A stretch of 64,000 nt of DNA from an uncultured Actinomycetes bacterium (lineage in GTDB: Bacteria; Actinomycetota; Acidimicrobiia; Acidimicrobiales; RAAP-2), in contig CAIKBU010000081.1 of assembly GCA_903825765.1 (NCBI GenBank), positions 32,301 through 96,300 on the forward strand. Reading direction: 5' to 3'. This document shows, piece after piece, positions 41,879 through 50,506 of the stretch; position 1 is the first letter of the stretch; the number at the start of each line of letters is the position of its first letter. A program made the position numbers and the translations under genes. The notes under the pieces are model-generated. The model was not told where the DNA came from, did not search any database, and saw only the letters and a program-made list of their open reading frames with translations.

Positions 41879-42912
41879 TACAGCACCTTCGCGATCTTGA
41901 CAAAGTCACCGTAGAAGATGCCCAGACCGAGTGAGGCGAGGAGTCCGGCCAGAATCCAGAATCGGATGATGACCGTTATTTCGGGCCATCCCTGGAGTTC
42001 AAAGTGGTGATGAAACGGCGCCATCTTAAAGATACGGCGCCCAAACACGCGGAAGCTAAAGACCTGCAAGATCACCGACAACGTTTCGGCTACGAACAGA
42101 CCGCCAATGATTGGCAAGAGTAAGTCCAGATTCATGAGCAGACACAGTGCCCCGAGACCCGTGCCGATGGCCAGCGATCCGGTGTCGCCCATATAGATAC
42201 GAGCCGGCGCCGCGTTCCACCACAAAAATCCCAGTAGAGCGCCGACGAGGGCAACGGCAACGAGGCCTAGGTCAAGCGAAGCGTGCAGGTGATAAATGTG
42301 GAAATGGCGGTACTGCCAGTACCCGATGATGGCCAGCACCCCGAAGCAGAACGAACCCGATCCGGCGGCGAGGCCATCAAGACCGTCAGTCAAATTAACG
42401 GCGTTCGACGTCGCGATAATGACGAAGACCGCCATAGCGAACCACCCACCGGCCATGAGTTGCCACCCCGGAAATGACACTCGGGTGAATGACAGGTGGG
42501 TCGAGGTGTGGACCCAGTAGAGGGCAGCGAGGGCGAAGCCAATCGCAATCAAAAACTGCCCAGCAATCTTGCCGCGCTTGTTCAGTCCTAAATTCCGAGC
42601 ATTGCGAATACCAATCAGGTCGTCGGCGAACCCCAACAGTCCTGACGCCACAATCGCGGCAATCACCAAGAGACCAGAACGAGTGAAGGTCAGCGCAGAA
42701 CCGAGATGCCCGCAGCCATACCCGACCACAGTGGCGACCACAATGACCACACCGCCCATCGTGGGGGTGCCCGCTTTTACCTGGTGCGAAGCGGGACCAT
42801 CCTCACGAATTCGCTGACCCATTGAGCGTTCGCGAACGTACCGGATCCACATCGGCGTCACGAGCAGGGCAATCAAGAAGGCGACGCCGCCCGACTTCAT
42901 CAAACTCAACAT
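41878..42912 (-). CDS. mraY: Phospho-N-acetylmuramoyl-pentapeptide transferase
   Basis: MraY makes lipid I from UDP-MurNAc-pentapeptide and undecaprenyl phosphate. The 344-residue protein has ten membrane segments, GTPTMGGVVIV, the Asp motif GFADDLIG, NAVNLTDGLDGLAAG and FKMAPFHHHFELQGW. It starts 7 bp after the murE stop, so the usual murF is absent here. Confidence 0.97.
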   Translation of the reverse strand: MLSLMKSGGVAFLIALLVTPMWIRYVRERSMGQRIREDGPASHQVKAGTPTMGGVVIVVATVVGYGCGHLGSALTFTRSGLLVIAAIVASGLLGFADDLIGIRNARNLGLNKRGKIAGQFLIAIGFALAALYWVHTSTHLSFTRVSFPGWQLMAGGWFAMAVFVIIATSNAVNLTDGLDGLAAGSGSFCFGVLAIIGYWQYRHFHIYHLHASLDLGLVAVALVGALLGFLWWNAAPARIYMGDTGSLAIGTGLGALCLLMNLDLLLPIIGGLFVAETLSVILQVFSFRVFGRRIFKMAPFHHHFELQGWPEITVIIRFWILAGLLASLGLGIFYGDFVKIAKVL

Positions 42913-42919
42913 GGGCAGC

Positions 42920-44308
42920 TCACTTCAGTATCTCCCGTACGTGGAGGCGGTCATCAAAGGCTAGAACCTGATCACCGATAGATTGGGTCGTTTCGTGACC
43001 CTTTCCGGCAATCAGCACCACGTCAGCATCTCGCGCCATCGAAAGCGCCGAGGCAATGGCCTCGGCGCGGTCCACGATGCGCTGCGCGGCGCCGGCGGGC
43101 ACTGTGGAAAGCACCTCGTCAATAATCTGTTCCGGATCCTCACTACGAGGATTATCCGACGTCACAATCACGTAGTCCGACAGACTGGTCGCCACCTCGC
43201 CCATGCGAGGGCGCTTGGCGCGGTCACGGTCGCCACCACAGCCAAAGACCGTAATGACGCGACCTGACGACAAGGCTCGAACGGCGTGCAGCACTCGTTC
43301 GAGGCCATCGGGGCTGTGTGCGTAGTCAACAATCACGGTTGGTGAATCGTCGTGCACCACCTCGAATCGTCCCGGTACGGCGGCAACGGAGCGCAGTGCG
43401 TTGGCCACCGATTCCTCGCTGGCCCCCAAGGCAACCACGATGGCCATCGCGAGAAGCGCATTGTCGACGTTGTAGTCACCGATCAAGGGTGAGCTAACCG
43501 CCCATCCACGCCACAGAAATGAGGTCCCCGATAAGGTGCTCGCAACTTGCGAGGCATCGCTGCGACGAACCTCCACTGTGGGCAGAGTGCACGCGTCGGC
43601 CAAACGGCGACCGTACGGGTCGTCGACCCAGATCACCGCACGACTGGCGTATTCAGAAGTGAAGAGACGGGCCTTCGCCGCGAAGTACTGTGCCATCGTT
43701 TCGTGATAATCCAGATGGTCGTGGGTGAGGTTGGTGAAGGCGGCCACTGCGAAATGCGCACCGAGGACGCGGTCCTGGTCGAGGGCGTGACTGGACACCT
43801 CGAGTGCGACCACGTGCTTCGCCGAATCCTCGATTGGCGTTCTCAGTGCGCGAAGTGTCCGCCACAGCTCTGGGGCGGCGGGGGTCGTGCGCTCTTGCGT
43901 CAGCGTGCCAATGCTGTCACCGTGCCAACCAAGAGCGGTGCAGAGACTGGCGACCAACGTGGCCACGCTCGTCTTGCCATTTGTTCCCGTGATACCGACC
44001 AGTTGTACCTCGCGGTCAGGGCGCCCCGTCACCGCAGCACAGGCGTGCGCCAATGCGGCGCGGAGTCGCGATGGGGGGATGACAATAACGGGGACAGAGC
44101 ACGACACCATTGCGGGAACCACCACGGCGCTGGCCCCATTGGCCACGGCGTCAGCAACGTAGTCAATGCCTTTCGCCACCTGTCCATCGAGCGCGAAAAA
44201 CAGTACCCCCGGCGCACACCGACGACTGTCGATTTCCACCGCCGTAATTTCGATACCGGCGGTGGCCATCGTGAAGTCGAGATCGTCAAAAATGTCGCCG
44301 AGGTGCAT
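42920..44308 (-). CDS. murE: UDP-MurNAc-L-Ala-D-Glu ligase for diaminopimelate (MurE)
   Basis: The 462-residue Mur ligase has the P-loop GITGTNGKTSVATLV (about 104-118), the carbamylated-Lys region MAQYFAAKARLF, and the C-domain motif DNPRSEDPE. The DNPR sequence is the hallmark of meso-diaminopimelate specificity. The ATG overlaps the ftsI stop (TGATG). Confidence 0.96.
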   Translation of the reverse strand: MHLGDIFDDLDFTMATAGIEITAVEIDSRRCAPGVLFFALDGQVAKGIDYVADAVANGASAVVVPAMVSCSVPVIVIPPSRLRAALAHACAAVTGRPDREVQLVGITGTNGKTSVATLVASLCTALGWHGDSIGTLTQERTTPAAPELWRTLRALRTPIEDSAKHVVALEVSSHALDQDRVLGAHFAVAAFTNLTHDHLDYHETMAQYFAAKARLFTSEYASRAVIWVDDPYGRRLADACTLPTVEVRRSDASQVASTLSGTSFLWRGWAVSSPLIGDYNVDNALLAMAIVVALGASEESVANALRSVAAVPGRFEVVHDDSPTVIVDYAHSPDGLERVLHAVRALSSGRVITVFGCGGDRDRAKRPRMGEVATSLSDYVIVTSDNPRSEDPEQIIDEVLSTVPAGAAQRIVDRAEAIASALSMARDADVVLIAGKGHETTQSIGDQVLAFDDRLHVREILK

Positions 44309-46140
44309 CAGGTCACGTCCGATCGCAGAGCACCTGGTCCAGACAGTGGCTTGATGATGGCGCCCGTCGAGGCGATGTTGTAGTGGTGAAGGGCGTAACT
44401 CATCACCTGTTGAAAGACGGGGGCGGCGACGGCGCCGCCAAAGATGGTGGTCGTGGGTCGCTCCACCACCACAATCATGGAAAAGGTGGGATTGTTCGCC
44501 GGTGCGAAGCCGACGAAGCTCGCGTTGTACGCGCCCGTAATGAGGCGAGCGGCGCCGGGCTGAGGGATTGATGCAGTACCGGTTTTGCCAGCGACCACGT
44601 ACCCAGGAATGATCGCGTTCGTCCCGGTCCCCGCGAGCACTACCTGCTGCAGCATCTGATTCATGGTGCGAGCAACACGGGTCGAAAGGGCCTGTCGCTG
44701 CACACTTGGCGCCGTGGCAGTGGCGTGTCCGTCTGCCCCAATTGTTGCGCGGACTAATTTGGGCTCAACAAACACGCCGCCATTGGCAATGGCGTTGTAC
44801 GCATCGAGCACCTGAATCGCCGGGACTGCGTCGACTTGACCAATGGGCAGCGAGACTTCATCAGAGGCGTACCAATTCGCGGCATTGATCAGCAGACCAG
44901 CGGTTTCGCCGGGGTAGTTCACCGAAGTGAGCTGACCAAAACCCAGTCGTTCAACTTGCGCCAAAATACGGTTCTCACCGATAGTTTTACCAATTTCGTA
45001 AGTGCCAATATTGGACGACTGAGCCAGAATCTGCGTCGTCGTCAGGTGCTCAACACCGTGTACTTCAGCATCGTGGAATGGTCGGCCGCCAACTCGAATG
45101 TTGTAGGGAACGGTGAATACCTTTCCCGGGGTGACCGTACCTGCCTCGAGCGCCGCCGAGAACGTCACCGCCTTGAACACTGATCCTGGTTCGTAGGCCT
45201 GCGTAAAGGGAAGATTGTTTATGGTCTGTTCGATACCGGGCACACCCACCGACTGCCCCCACGCCGGCACGGGACCAAGAATGCCGGGGTTGCTCTTGGT
45301 GTTCACCAGCGAAGCGTCGGCCAATATTTCACCGGTCTTGACGTCCATGAGTACGGCCTGTCCCGTGATGCCGTGGACCGCCGCGAGTTGCGTTGCCAGT
45401 GCCCGCTCGGTAACAAATTGTAGATTGTTATCAATAGTGAGTTCGAGGCCAGTGCCTGGCTGGGCCTTCTTCAGTACCTGCCGTTGGTTATTCGGCAGCG
45501 GCACTTTGGTGAGTGACGTCCACTCCCGATCAAGGCCATTGTGGCCGGCCAATGACGATTGATACTGGTACTCCAGACCGGTCGTCCCCTGTCCTGAAAT
45601 ATTGGTTCGACCAAGAAGTGACTGCAACAGCGTGCCGTTGGGGTACGAACGACTGGACGAAGGGACGATGGTGATGCCGAAGTTGGCAAATTGCGCACCG
45701 ATTTGTTTGCCAGCGGCGACGCCGACATGGTTCGACAAAATAACGCCACCGTTGTGAATCGACAGCAGTTTGGTCAAGGCCGGCACCGGAATATTGATCA
45801 GCCCCGACATCGCCCTTGCTTCGCCCGCGGGATCTTTCACAAAGTAGTTGTCCGACTGCACTAAATACGCCGGCTCCGACAGCGCAATCAGACGGCCGTA
45901 GCGGTCCCATATATTGCCGCGAACGGCAGTCGTCGGAATCTGGTGTCTCGACTCGCTTGCCGCCCGGGTGCTCTGCACAGCGTGATCGTGAATTTGAAGA
46001 AAGAACAGTCGACCCGCCAAGAGAAGGAAGGCCATGAAGTAGCTACCGTGCAGCAAGGCGAAACGCATGTTCGGGCGAGCACGGTTCGCGGAGTGCTTCG
46101 ACCCCGGACGAGCGTGGGTCGACGTTGCGTGCCGACTCAC
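44308..46140 (-). CDS. ftsI: Septal transpeptidase FtsI (class B penicillin-binding protein)
   Basis: The 610-residue protein has a basic N-terminus, one membrane anchor (FALLHGSYFMAFLLLAGRLF), and the PBP dimerisation domain (RGNIWDRYGRLIA). The transpeptidase carries SVFK (active Ser), SSN and KTGTAS. The true start is GTG 46140, overlapping the ftsL stop as GTGA; the longer frame to 46233 lies inside ftsL. No PASTA repeats are present. Confidence 0.96.
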   Translation of the reverse strand: MSRHATSTHARPGSKHSANRARPNMRFALLHGSYFMAFLLLAGRLFFLQIHDHAVQSTRAASESRHQIPTTAVRGNIWDRYGRLIALSEPAYLVQSDNYFVKDPAGEARAMSGLINIPVPALTKLLSIHNGGVILSNHVGVAAGKQIGAQFANFGITIVPSSSRSYPNGTLLQSLLGRTNISGQGTTGLEYQYQSSLAGHNGLDREWTSLTKVPLPNNQRQVLKKAQPGTGLELTIDNNLQFVTERALATQLAAVHGITGQAVLMDVKTGEILADASLVNTKSNPGILGPVPAWGQSVGVPGIEQTINNLPFTQAYEPGSVFKAVTFSAALEAGTVTPGKVFTVPYNIRVGGRPFHDAEVHGVEHLTTTQILAQSSNIGTYEIGKTIGENRILAQVERLGFGQLTSVNYPGETAGLLINAANWYASDEVSLPIGQVDAVPAIQVLDAYNAIANGGVFVEPKLVRATIGADGHATATAPSVQRQALSTRVARTMNQMLQQVVLAGTGTNAIIPGYVVAGKTGTASIPQPGAARLITGAYNASFVGFAPANNPTFSMIVVVERPTTTIFGGAVAAPVFQQVMSYALHHYNIASTGAIIKPLSGPGALRSDVT

Positions 46141-46592
46141 CTCGACGTCCTTGGCCTCACGGTCACACCGATGGTGAACGTCGGCAGTGGCAGCGGTGTC
46201 GCCAGCGACGCAGCGGGAACCTGACGCACCCACCTTGGTTGTACGAGGTGCAGTTGCTGTGCTTTCTGCGCCACAATGCCCGGCGTCGACTCTCCGGCCA
46301 GTGAGTTGACGAGCGCCCCGTAGTTCGACAGGTCGGTTTGGTACTGGGCTTGATTCGCCTGAATCTGCATTTGACGCTGGCCGCTCACCATCGAGCAGTA
46401 CGCCATCACCAGAGCGGGAATCAACACGATGACAATGCTGGCCACGATGGTCCGACGACGGCGCTTGGCGAGCGAACGCTCCGTAACTTCGGAGCGAACC
46501 GGAGTGAGGTGACGTGGCGACGAAGGGGCAGTCGTGGTGCGACGAGGGTCAGCGGCGCCCTGCCAGCGTCGTGGCGATGAAATAACGCTCAT
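46137..46592 (-). CDS. ftsL: FtsL-like septum protein
   Basis: The 151-residue protein occupies the ftsL position between rsmH and ftsI. It has a basic cytoplasmic N-terminus, one membrane segment (TIVASIVIVLIPALVMAYC), and a short helical periplasmic part rich in Gln (MQIQANQAQYQTDLSNYGAL). The sequence is poorly conserved, as usual for FtsL; the call relies on topology and position. It overlaps both neighbours by 4 bp. Confidence 0.85.
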   Translation of the reverse strand: MSVISSPRRWQGAADPRRTTTAPSSPRHLTPVRSEVTERSLAKRRRRTIVASIVIVLIPALVMAYCSMVSGQRQMQIQANQAQYQTDLSNYGALVNSLAGESTPGIVAQKAQQLHLVQPRWVRQVPAASLATPLPLPTFTIGVTVRPRTSR

Positions 46593-47647
46593 GATGTGAC
46601 CTTTCGAGCAATTCGCAGGCGTGCGGAACGCGCACGGGGGTTGTGAGAAATTTCGTCAGTGGTTGCTAACTGCGAACTCGCGCGGTCCACCGTGGCGACG
46701 GCGACGGCACCGCACACGCAACCGAGCGCCTGGGGGCACTGGCAACCACCCGTGGCCCAGCGATGGAACGTGGTCTTGACCGTCCGGTCTTCGCCCGAGT
46801 GGTAGGAGATCACGGTCAAGATTCCTCTGGTGTCGAGGACTTCGAGAGCTCCGTTAAGTCCCGCTTCCAGTTGGCCCATTTCGTCGTTGACAGCAATACG
46901 AAGTGCTTGAAAGACGCGCGTGGCCACGTGCCCCTTTCGCCGCACCGCCATTGGCACAACGCGCTCGACCGCCGCACTGAGTTCAGAGGTCGTCTGGGGC
47001 AAGCTTTTTAGTACGGAGCGTGCAATGGCCCCCGCGAAACGGTCTTCGCCGTTCTCGCGCAGCAGACGGGTGAAGTCGTGGACATCGGCGGTCGCCAGGT
47101 ACTGCGCTGCGGTGAGTCCCGACGTTGGATCCATTCGCATGTCGAGCGGCGCTTCGGCGCGAAATGAAAATCCCCGCTCCCCCTCGTCGAGTTGGTGCGA
47201 GGAAACACCGAGATCCATTAGGACCCCGACGACTTCGTCTTCACCCATCCACACACGCGACGTGGCGACGACCTCCACGATGTCGCCGAACGTGGCCGCC
47301 ACAATGCGCACGCGATCGCCAAATGGCGCCAGCACCTTCCCCGCTTGAGCACGGGCGGCGGGGTCACGGTCAATACCAATGATGCGCAGGGTGGGATAGG
47401 CCGCGAGCAAACGTGCGCTGTGCCCTCCCCCACCCAAAGTGGCGTCAATAAAGACACCCGTGGGGTGGTCGGCGTAGAGGGAGACGATCTCGTCAACCAA
47501 GACCGGCTCGTGGTACTCGGTGCGCTCAACCTGCAGCCTTTCAATCCCTGCGGAGTCGGCGCAGGCGGAGAATGAAGCGCTTCCTCCCTCAGAGATTGCC
47601 AGGCTGCGCGTGGAGCGCGGACGGTAGGCCACGGTGGCGCGAATCAT
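46589..47647 (-). CDS. rsmH: 16S rRNA (cytosine1402-N4)-methyltransferase RsmH
   Basis: RsmH methylates C1402 in the ribosomal P site. The core begins HEPVLVDEIVSLY with the SAM motif DATLGGGGHSARLL, then GIDRDPAA, DLGVSSHQLDEGERGFSF and the C-terminal NPRARSARLR. The start at 47647 overlaps the mraZ stop (ATGA) and gives about 45 extra N-terminal residues; I see no good start closer to the core. Confidence 0.96.
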   Translation of the reverse strand: MIRATVAYRPRSTRSLAISEGGSASFSACADSAGIERLQVERTEYHEPVLVDEIVSLYADHPTGVFIDATLGGGGHSARLLAAYPTLRIIGIDRDPAARAQAGKVLAPFGDRVRIVAATFGDIVEVVATSRVWMGEDEVVGVLMDLGVSSHQLDEGERGFSFRAEAPLDMRMDPTSGLTAAQYLATADVHDFTRLLRENGEDRFAGAIARSVLKSLPQTTSELSAAVERVVPMAVRRKGHVATRVFQALRIAVNDEMGQLEAGLNGALEVLDTRGILTVISYHSGEDRTVKTTFHRWATGGCQCPQALGCVCGAVAVATVDRASSQLATTDEISHNPRARSARLRIARKVTS

Positions 47648-48066
47648 TGTGGGGCGACCTGAGTGAAGTACTCCCCGCCGCTACTCGCGTACGCGGCGAA
47701 GAGTTCGGGGTTCCAGATTTCGATGTGGTCAAGGTGGCCAATGAAGAGCACCTCGCCATCGAGTTGGGCAATGTCGCGAATTGACGCTGGGAGAGCAAAG
47801 CGGCCCTGGCGATCAACCTCAACCTCACAGGAGTTTGAGGACCAGAACAGCGATCGACGCCGGTCAAATTCATTTTCTGAGTGGCTGAGGATTCGATATT
47901 CGTCAGCGCGACGAGTGAATTCGCCCACCGTGAACATCGCCAGGCTTCGCCCTTTTTCGGGCGCCACCCAACCACCACTTTGGAATTCCGCGCGAAATTT
48001 CGCGGGCAAGACGAGTCGACCCTTACCGTCCAGCGTGTGCTGATGGCGACCGGTCAGGTAGTGCAT
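47644..48066 (-). CDS. mraZ: Transcriptional regulator MraZ
   Basis: The 140-residue protein has two SpoVT/AbrB-like halves. The first is HQHTLDGKGRLVLPAKFR (about 7-24) and the second EVDRQGRFALPASIRDIA (about 80-97), each with the D-x-K/Q-GR core. MraZ represses its own dcw operon by binding repeated boxes upstream. A GAGGGAGAG Shine-Dalgarno fixes the ATG at 48066. It is the first gene of the dcw cluster. Confidence 0.97.
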   Translation of the reverse strand: MHYLTGRHQHTLDGKGRLVLPAKFRAEFQSGGWVAPEKGRSLAMFTVGEFTRRADEYRILSHSENEFDRRRSLFWSSNSCEVEVDRQGRFALPASIRDIAQLDGEVLFIGHLDHIEIWNPELFAAYASSGGEYFTQVAPQ

Positions 48067-48085
48067 CGACTCTCCCTCGGGAGAA

Positions 48086-48099
48086 CCACTTTCCCCCAC
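48086..48099 (-). promoter_or_regulatory. Second pair of GTGG boxes before mraZ
   Basis: GTGG occurs on the minus strand at 48099-48096 and 48089-48086, again 10 bp apart, between the main box array and the mraZ start. Confidence 0.4.
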
Positions 48100-48116
48100 C
48101 TCGCTACAGTATCACG

Positions 48117-48140
48117 CCACTTTGTGCCACTTAAAACCAC
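48117..48140 (-). promoter_or_regulatory. MraZ-binding box array
   Basis: On the minus strand, GTGGT-N5, GTGGC-N5 and GTGGC start at 48140, 48130 and 48120, an exact 10-bp period on one face of the helix. MraZ is known to bind direct GTGGN/TGGGN repeats with this spacing, so the array is the expected autoregulatory site. Confidence 0.8.
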
Positions 48141-48169
48141 ATATCACCAATTTTGGGGCGAAATGAGAC

Positions 48170-48199
48170 AAAAAAACGACGTGGGCGAACCCACGTCGT
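48170..48199 (-). terminator. Intrinsic terminator after the lipoate-ligase-like gene
   Basis: A perfect 10-bp stem (ACGACGTGGG, 48176-48185, with 48190-48199; 4-nt loop) is followed on the minus strand by T7 (48176-48170). It separates the operon at 48223-50889 from the dcw cluster. Confidence 0.92.
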
Positions 48200-48222
48200 G
48201 AAAATGCTTGTTTCGAGACGGA

Positions 48223-48876
48223 CTAGCGGAGCAAGTACAACTCTCGGTAGTCCGTTGGGTCACTCACCTGACGCAAGGCCAGTACCGCGGCATCGGCGTC
48301 AATCCCCAACGAAGTAGTGCCGTGGTGCGCGAGCGCCACCGAAAGCCCATCGGGCGGCGATTCGATCATCGCAATGAGTGGCAGTGATGGTGCCTCGTGG
48401 ATGATGGTGGAGAGGAAAATTCCCTCGCGAACTCGCCACTGAGTGACGCCGAGTACCTTTCGCTCGTCGATGAAGAGTTCCCCTGGACCACGGCCGCTGA
48501 AGCAAGCCACCCGAAGATCGGCGTCGTCGATGACGCCCCCTTCGTGCATCACGCTCTCGATACCTTGCTCGATCAAGGCGTATCGCCACCAAGCTCCGGC
48601 GAGAGAAGAGGCCGCGTGAACGTCGAACACCCAGCGCTCGTCGGTGGCGGGTAGCCACCAATCGACCCACACATCATTGGGGTGAATAAACACCGCGCCG
48701 CCGCCGCCTCGCCGCCGCCGAAGAACGACATCGCCAATGTCGTCACGCAGCACTGAGCGCGGTTGGCTGCTGCCAAGCACGATGGTGGGACTGGCCACTC
48801 TCACACTCAGCATGGTCGGGACCGTTAGACCACGAAGTACGTCGTAGTCGTAGAGTTCCTCAACGTCATCGTTCAC
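48223..48876 (-). CDS. Lipoate-protein ligase A family protein
   Basis: The 217-residue protein belongs to the biotin/lipoyl ligase fold: SPTIVLGSSQPRS, the lipoyl-AMP loop RRRRGGGGAVFIHPNDVWVD, and GELFIDERKVLGVTQWRVRE with the catalytic Lys. I choose GTG 48876, which overlaps the HNH stop as GTGA; the longer frame lies inside the HNH gene. It could ligate lipoate or transfer octanoate; the lipoylated targets are not in the window. Confidence 0.85.
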   Translation of the reverse strand: MNDDVEELYDYDVLRGLTVPTMLSVRVASPTIVLGSSQPRSVLRDDIGDVVLRRRRGGGGAVFIHPNDVWVDWWLPATDERWVFDVHAASSLAGAWWRYALIEQGIESVMHEGGVIDDADLRVACFSGRGPGELFIDERKVLGVTQWRVREGIFLSTIIHEAPSLPLIAMIESPPDGLSVALAHHGTTSLGIDADAAVLALRQVSDPTDYRELYLLR

Positions 48877-49379
48877 GAGGCGCGAGGCAAAAAGTCGGCC
48901 CACGACGGGTCGGGGTCGGCAAGGTGGCGCCAACGCCACCACGGACCCTCGGGAACGCGGGGTTCAAACTGCATGCGCCAGCCAATCTCCTCGAGGAGAC
49001 GATCGCCCTTTTGCATGTTATGACGTCGGCAGGCCGCCACCACGTTGGTCCATTCATGGCGACCACCACGGCTGCGCGGAATGACGTGATCAATAGTGTC
49101 GGCGTACCCCAAGCAATACGCACATTTGTGCCCGTCGCGAAGCAGTAGTGACCGACGGGTTAACGGTGGCGTGCGGTGGCGCTGGGGGATGCGCACCACA
49201 TCGTGGAGGCGCACAATGGTGGGAATCTCCACCACCACCGAACTCGAGCGACACACGGGGGGATTTTCAGACGTGGCAATGGGTTCAGCCCGGCCGGCCA
49301 ACAACAAGACGACGGCACGACGCTCGCTCACGAGTTGCAACGGTTCGAACGTCGCATTCAAGAGAAGCACCCGGCCCAT
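48873..49379 (-). CDS. HNH endonuclease family protein
   Basis: The 168-residue protein has an N-terminal domain (MGRVLLLNATFEPLQLVSE) and a C-terminal HNH nuclease motif, CAYCLGYADTIDHVIPRSRGG followed by NVVAACRRHN. This subfamily is a widespread chromosomal single gene in actinobacteria and cyanobacteria, not tied to mobile elements; its role is unknown. It starts 6 bp after the preceding stop and overlaps the lipoate-ligase-like gene. Confidence 0.9.
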   Translation of the reverse strand: MGRVLLLNATFEPLQLVSERRAVVLLLAGRAEPIATSENPPVCRSSSVVVEIPTIVRLHDVVRIPQRHRTPPLTRRSLLLRDGHKCAYCLGYADTIDHVIPRSRGGRHEWTNVVAACRRHNMQKGDRLLEEIGWRMQFEPRVPEGPWWRWRHLADPDPSWADFLPRAS

Positions 49380-49385
49380 GATGAC

Positions 49386-49637
49386 TTAGTGCCCGCGCCC
49401 TTGACGCAGCGACCATTTCGCCGCGTCGACGACCGCGCGAGGTTCAACCGTGCCGTGCGAACCCGACACGGTGGCTATTCGAAACTCCCAATACGCCGGT
49501 GCGGGCAGTGGCAAGAATGGCGCGTAGCGCCACCACGCTCGACGTCGCAGTCGCCACGCGGCAATGACGACCGGCGGCACATCGAGCGGATGGCGTAGGA
49601 GATAACCAACCAGGCCCTTAGGAATGAGTGACGTCAC
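49386..49637 (-). CDS. Small conserved actinobacterial protein (83 aa)
   Basis: The true start is GTG 49637, which overlaps the ROK kinase stop (GTGA); the longer frame reading from 49817 is inside that gene. The protein has PLDVPPVVIAAWRLRRRAWW followed by RYAPFLPLPAPAYWEFRI, a pattern I recall in unnamed actinobacterial proteins. It is rich in Trp and Arg with no membrane segment. Function unknown. Confidence 0.75.
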   Translation of the reverse strand: MTSLIPKGLVGYLLRHPLDVPPVVIAAWRLRRRAWWRYAPFLPLPAPAYWEFRIATVSGSHGTVEPRAVVDAAKWSLRQGRGH

Positions 49638-50506
49638 GACAGACCTCGCCACGCCACGAGCGCCGCGCCAAGCAGCGAGCCGTCCACCCCGAGTCCCGTT
49701 GGTCGCACCACCACGTCGCGCGCAAAAGAGAGACCAACTCGCTCTCGAGCCGCCTCGGTAGCGGTCGCGAAAAATGATGGCCCGAAGCCCAGGGCGACCG
49801 AGCCACCAACGAAGCATTGTGTGAAATCAAGCACACTCGCCAAGGTACCAATTGCGGAGCCGACAAGGGTGGCAACTCGGTGACGAATTTCCTCCGAGGC
49901 GCTCTCGGGCGCGATGCCGTAGTTCTTTCGGATTGCCCAGCCGGAGACCTCTGCTTCGAGGCAGCCGCGCGCACCACACGAGCACTGGTGACCGGGATCG
50001 GCCACCGTGAGATGCCCCAAGTGACCACTGTTACCCGTCGCACCGTTTAGAAGACTGCCGTCAAGCACGAGAGCACCACCGACGCCGGTCGATACGACAA
50101 GCGACGCATAATTCGCCACGCCGACCGCCGAACCAAAGCGCCCTTCGGCGAGGGCCAATGCTCGTACATCGCCGTCAATAAAAACGGGGACGGCGGCGCA
50201 CGCCCGTAATGATGCCGCGAGGGGAAACCGTTGCCATTGCGGGATATTGATCGGCGAGACTTCCACCCCACCCTGCGTCATCGGCCCCGCACACGCCACA
50301 CCCACTGCTGACACACCAACCTGCGCACTGCGCTCACGCACGAGCCGGGCAATGTCATCGAAGAGATGCTCCCCCGCGCCCCTCACGTCGATGCGGTCTC
50401 TTTCAGTGATGGATCCATCGGCGAGCACAATCGCGACGTCGACTTTCGTACCACCAATGTCGATGGCCACCACCGAAGCGTCACGGTGAGGCCCCACTGA
50501 CGTCAT
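49634..50506 (-). CDS. ROK-family sugar kinase (glucokinase-like)
   Basis: The 290-residue protein has the ATP-phosphate motif VAIDIGGTKVDVAIV (residues 13-27), the catalytic region FIDGDVRALALAEG, STGVGGALVLDG, GNSGHLGH and the ROK zinc site HQCSCGARGCLE. No DNA-binding domain precedes it, so it is a kinase rather than a ROK repressor. Glucose or N-acetylmannosamine are typical substrates. It overlaps both neighbours by 4 bp. Confidence 0.9.
   Translation of the reverse strand: MTSVGPHRDASVVAIDIGGTKVDVAIVLADGSITERDRIDVRGAGEHLFDDIARLVRERSAQVGVSAVGVACAGPMTQGGVEVSPINIPQWQRFPLAASLRACAAVPVFIDGDVRALALAEGRFGSAVGVANYASLVVSTGVGGALVLDGSLLNGATGNSGHLGHLTVADPGHQCSCGARGCLEAEVSGWAIRKNYGIAPESASEEIRHRVATLVGSAIGTLASVLDFTQCFVGGSVALGFGPSFFATATEAARERVGLSFARDVVVRPTGLGVDGSLLGAALVAWRGLS

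Noticed and set aside
43547-44383. 278-aa plus-strand frame opposite murE
   Set aside because: It mirrors the murE reading frame and shows no family motif.
48873-49379. HNH gene as a sign of a mobile element or homing endonuclease
   Set aside because: It sits inside a coupled operon with housekeeping-type genes, no intron or inverted repeats are seen, and this subfamily is commonly chromosomal.
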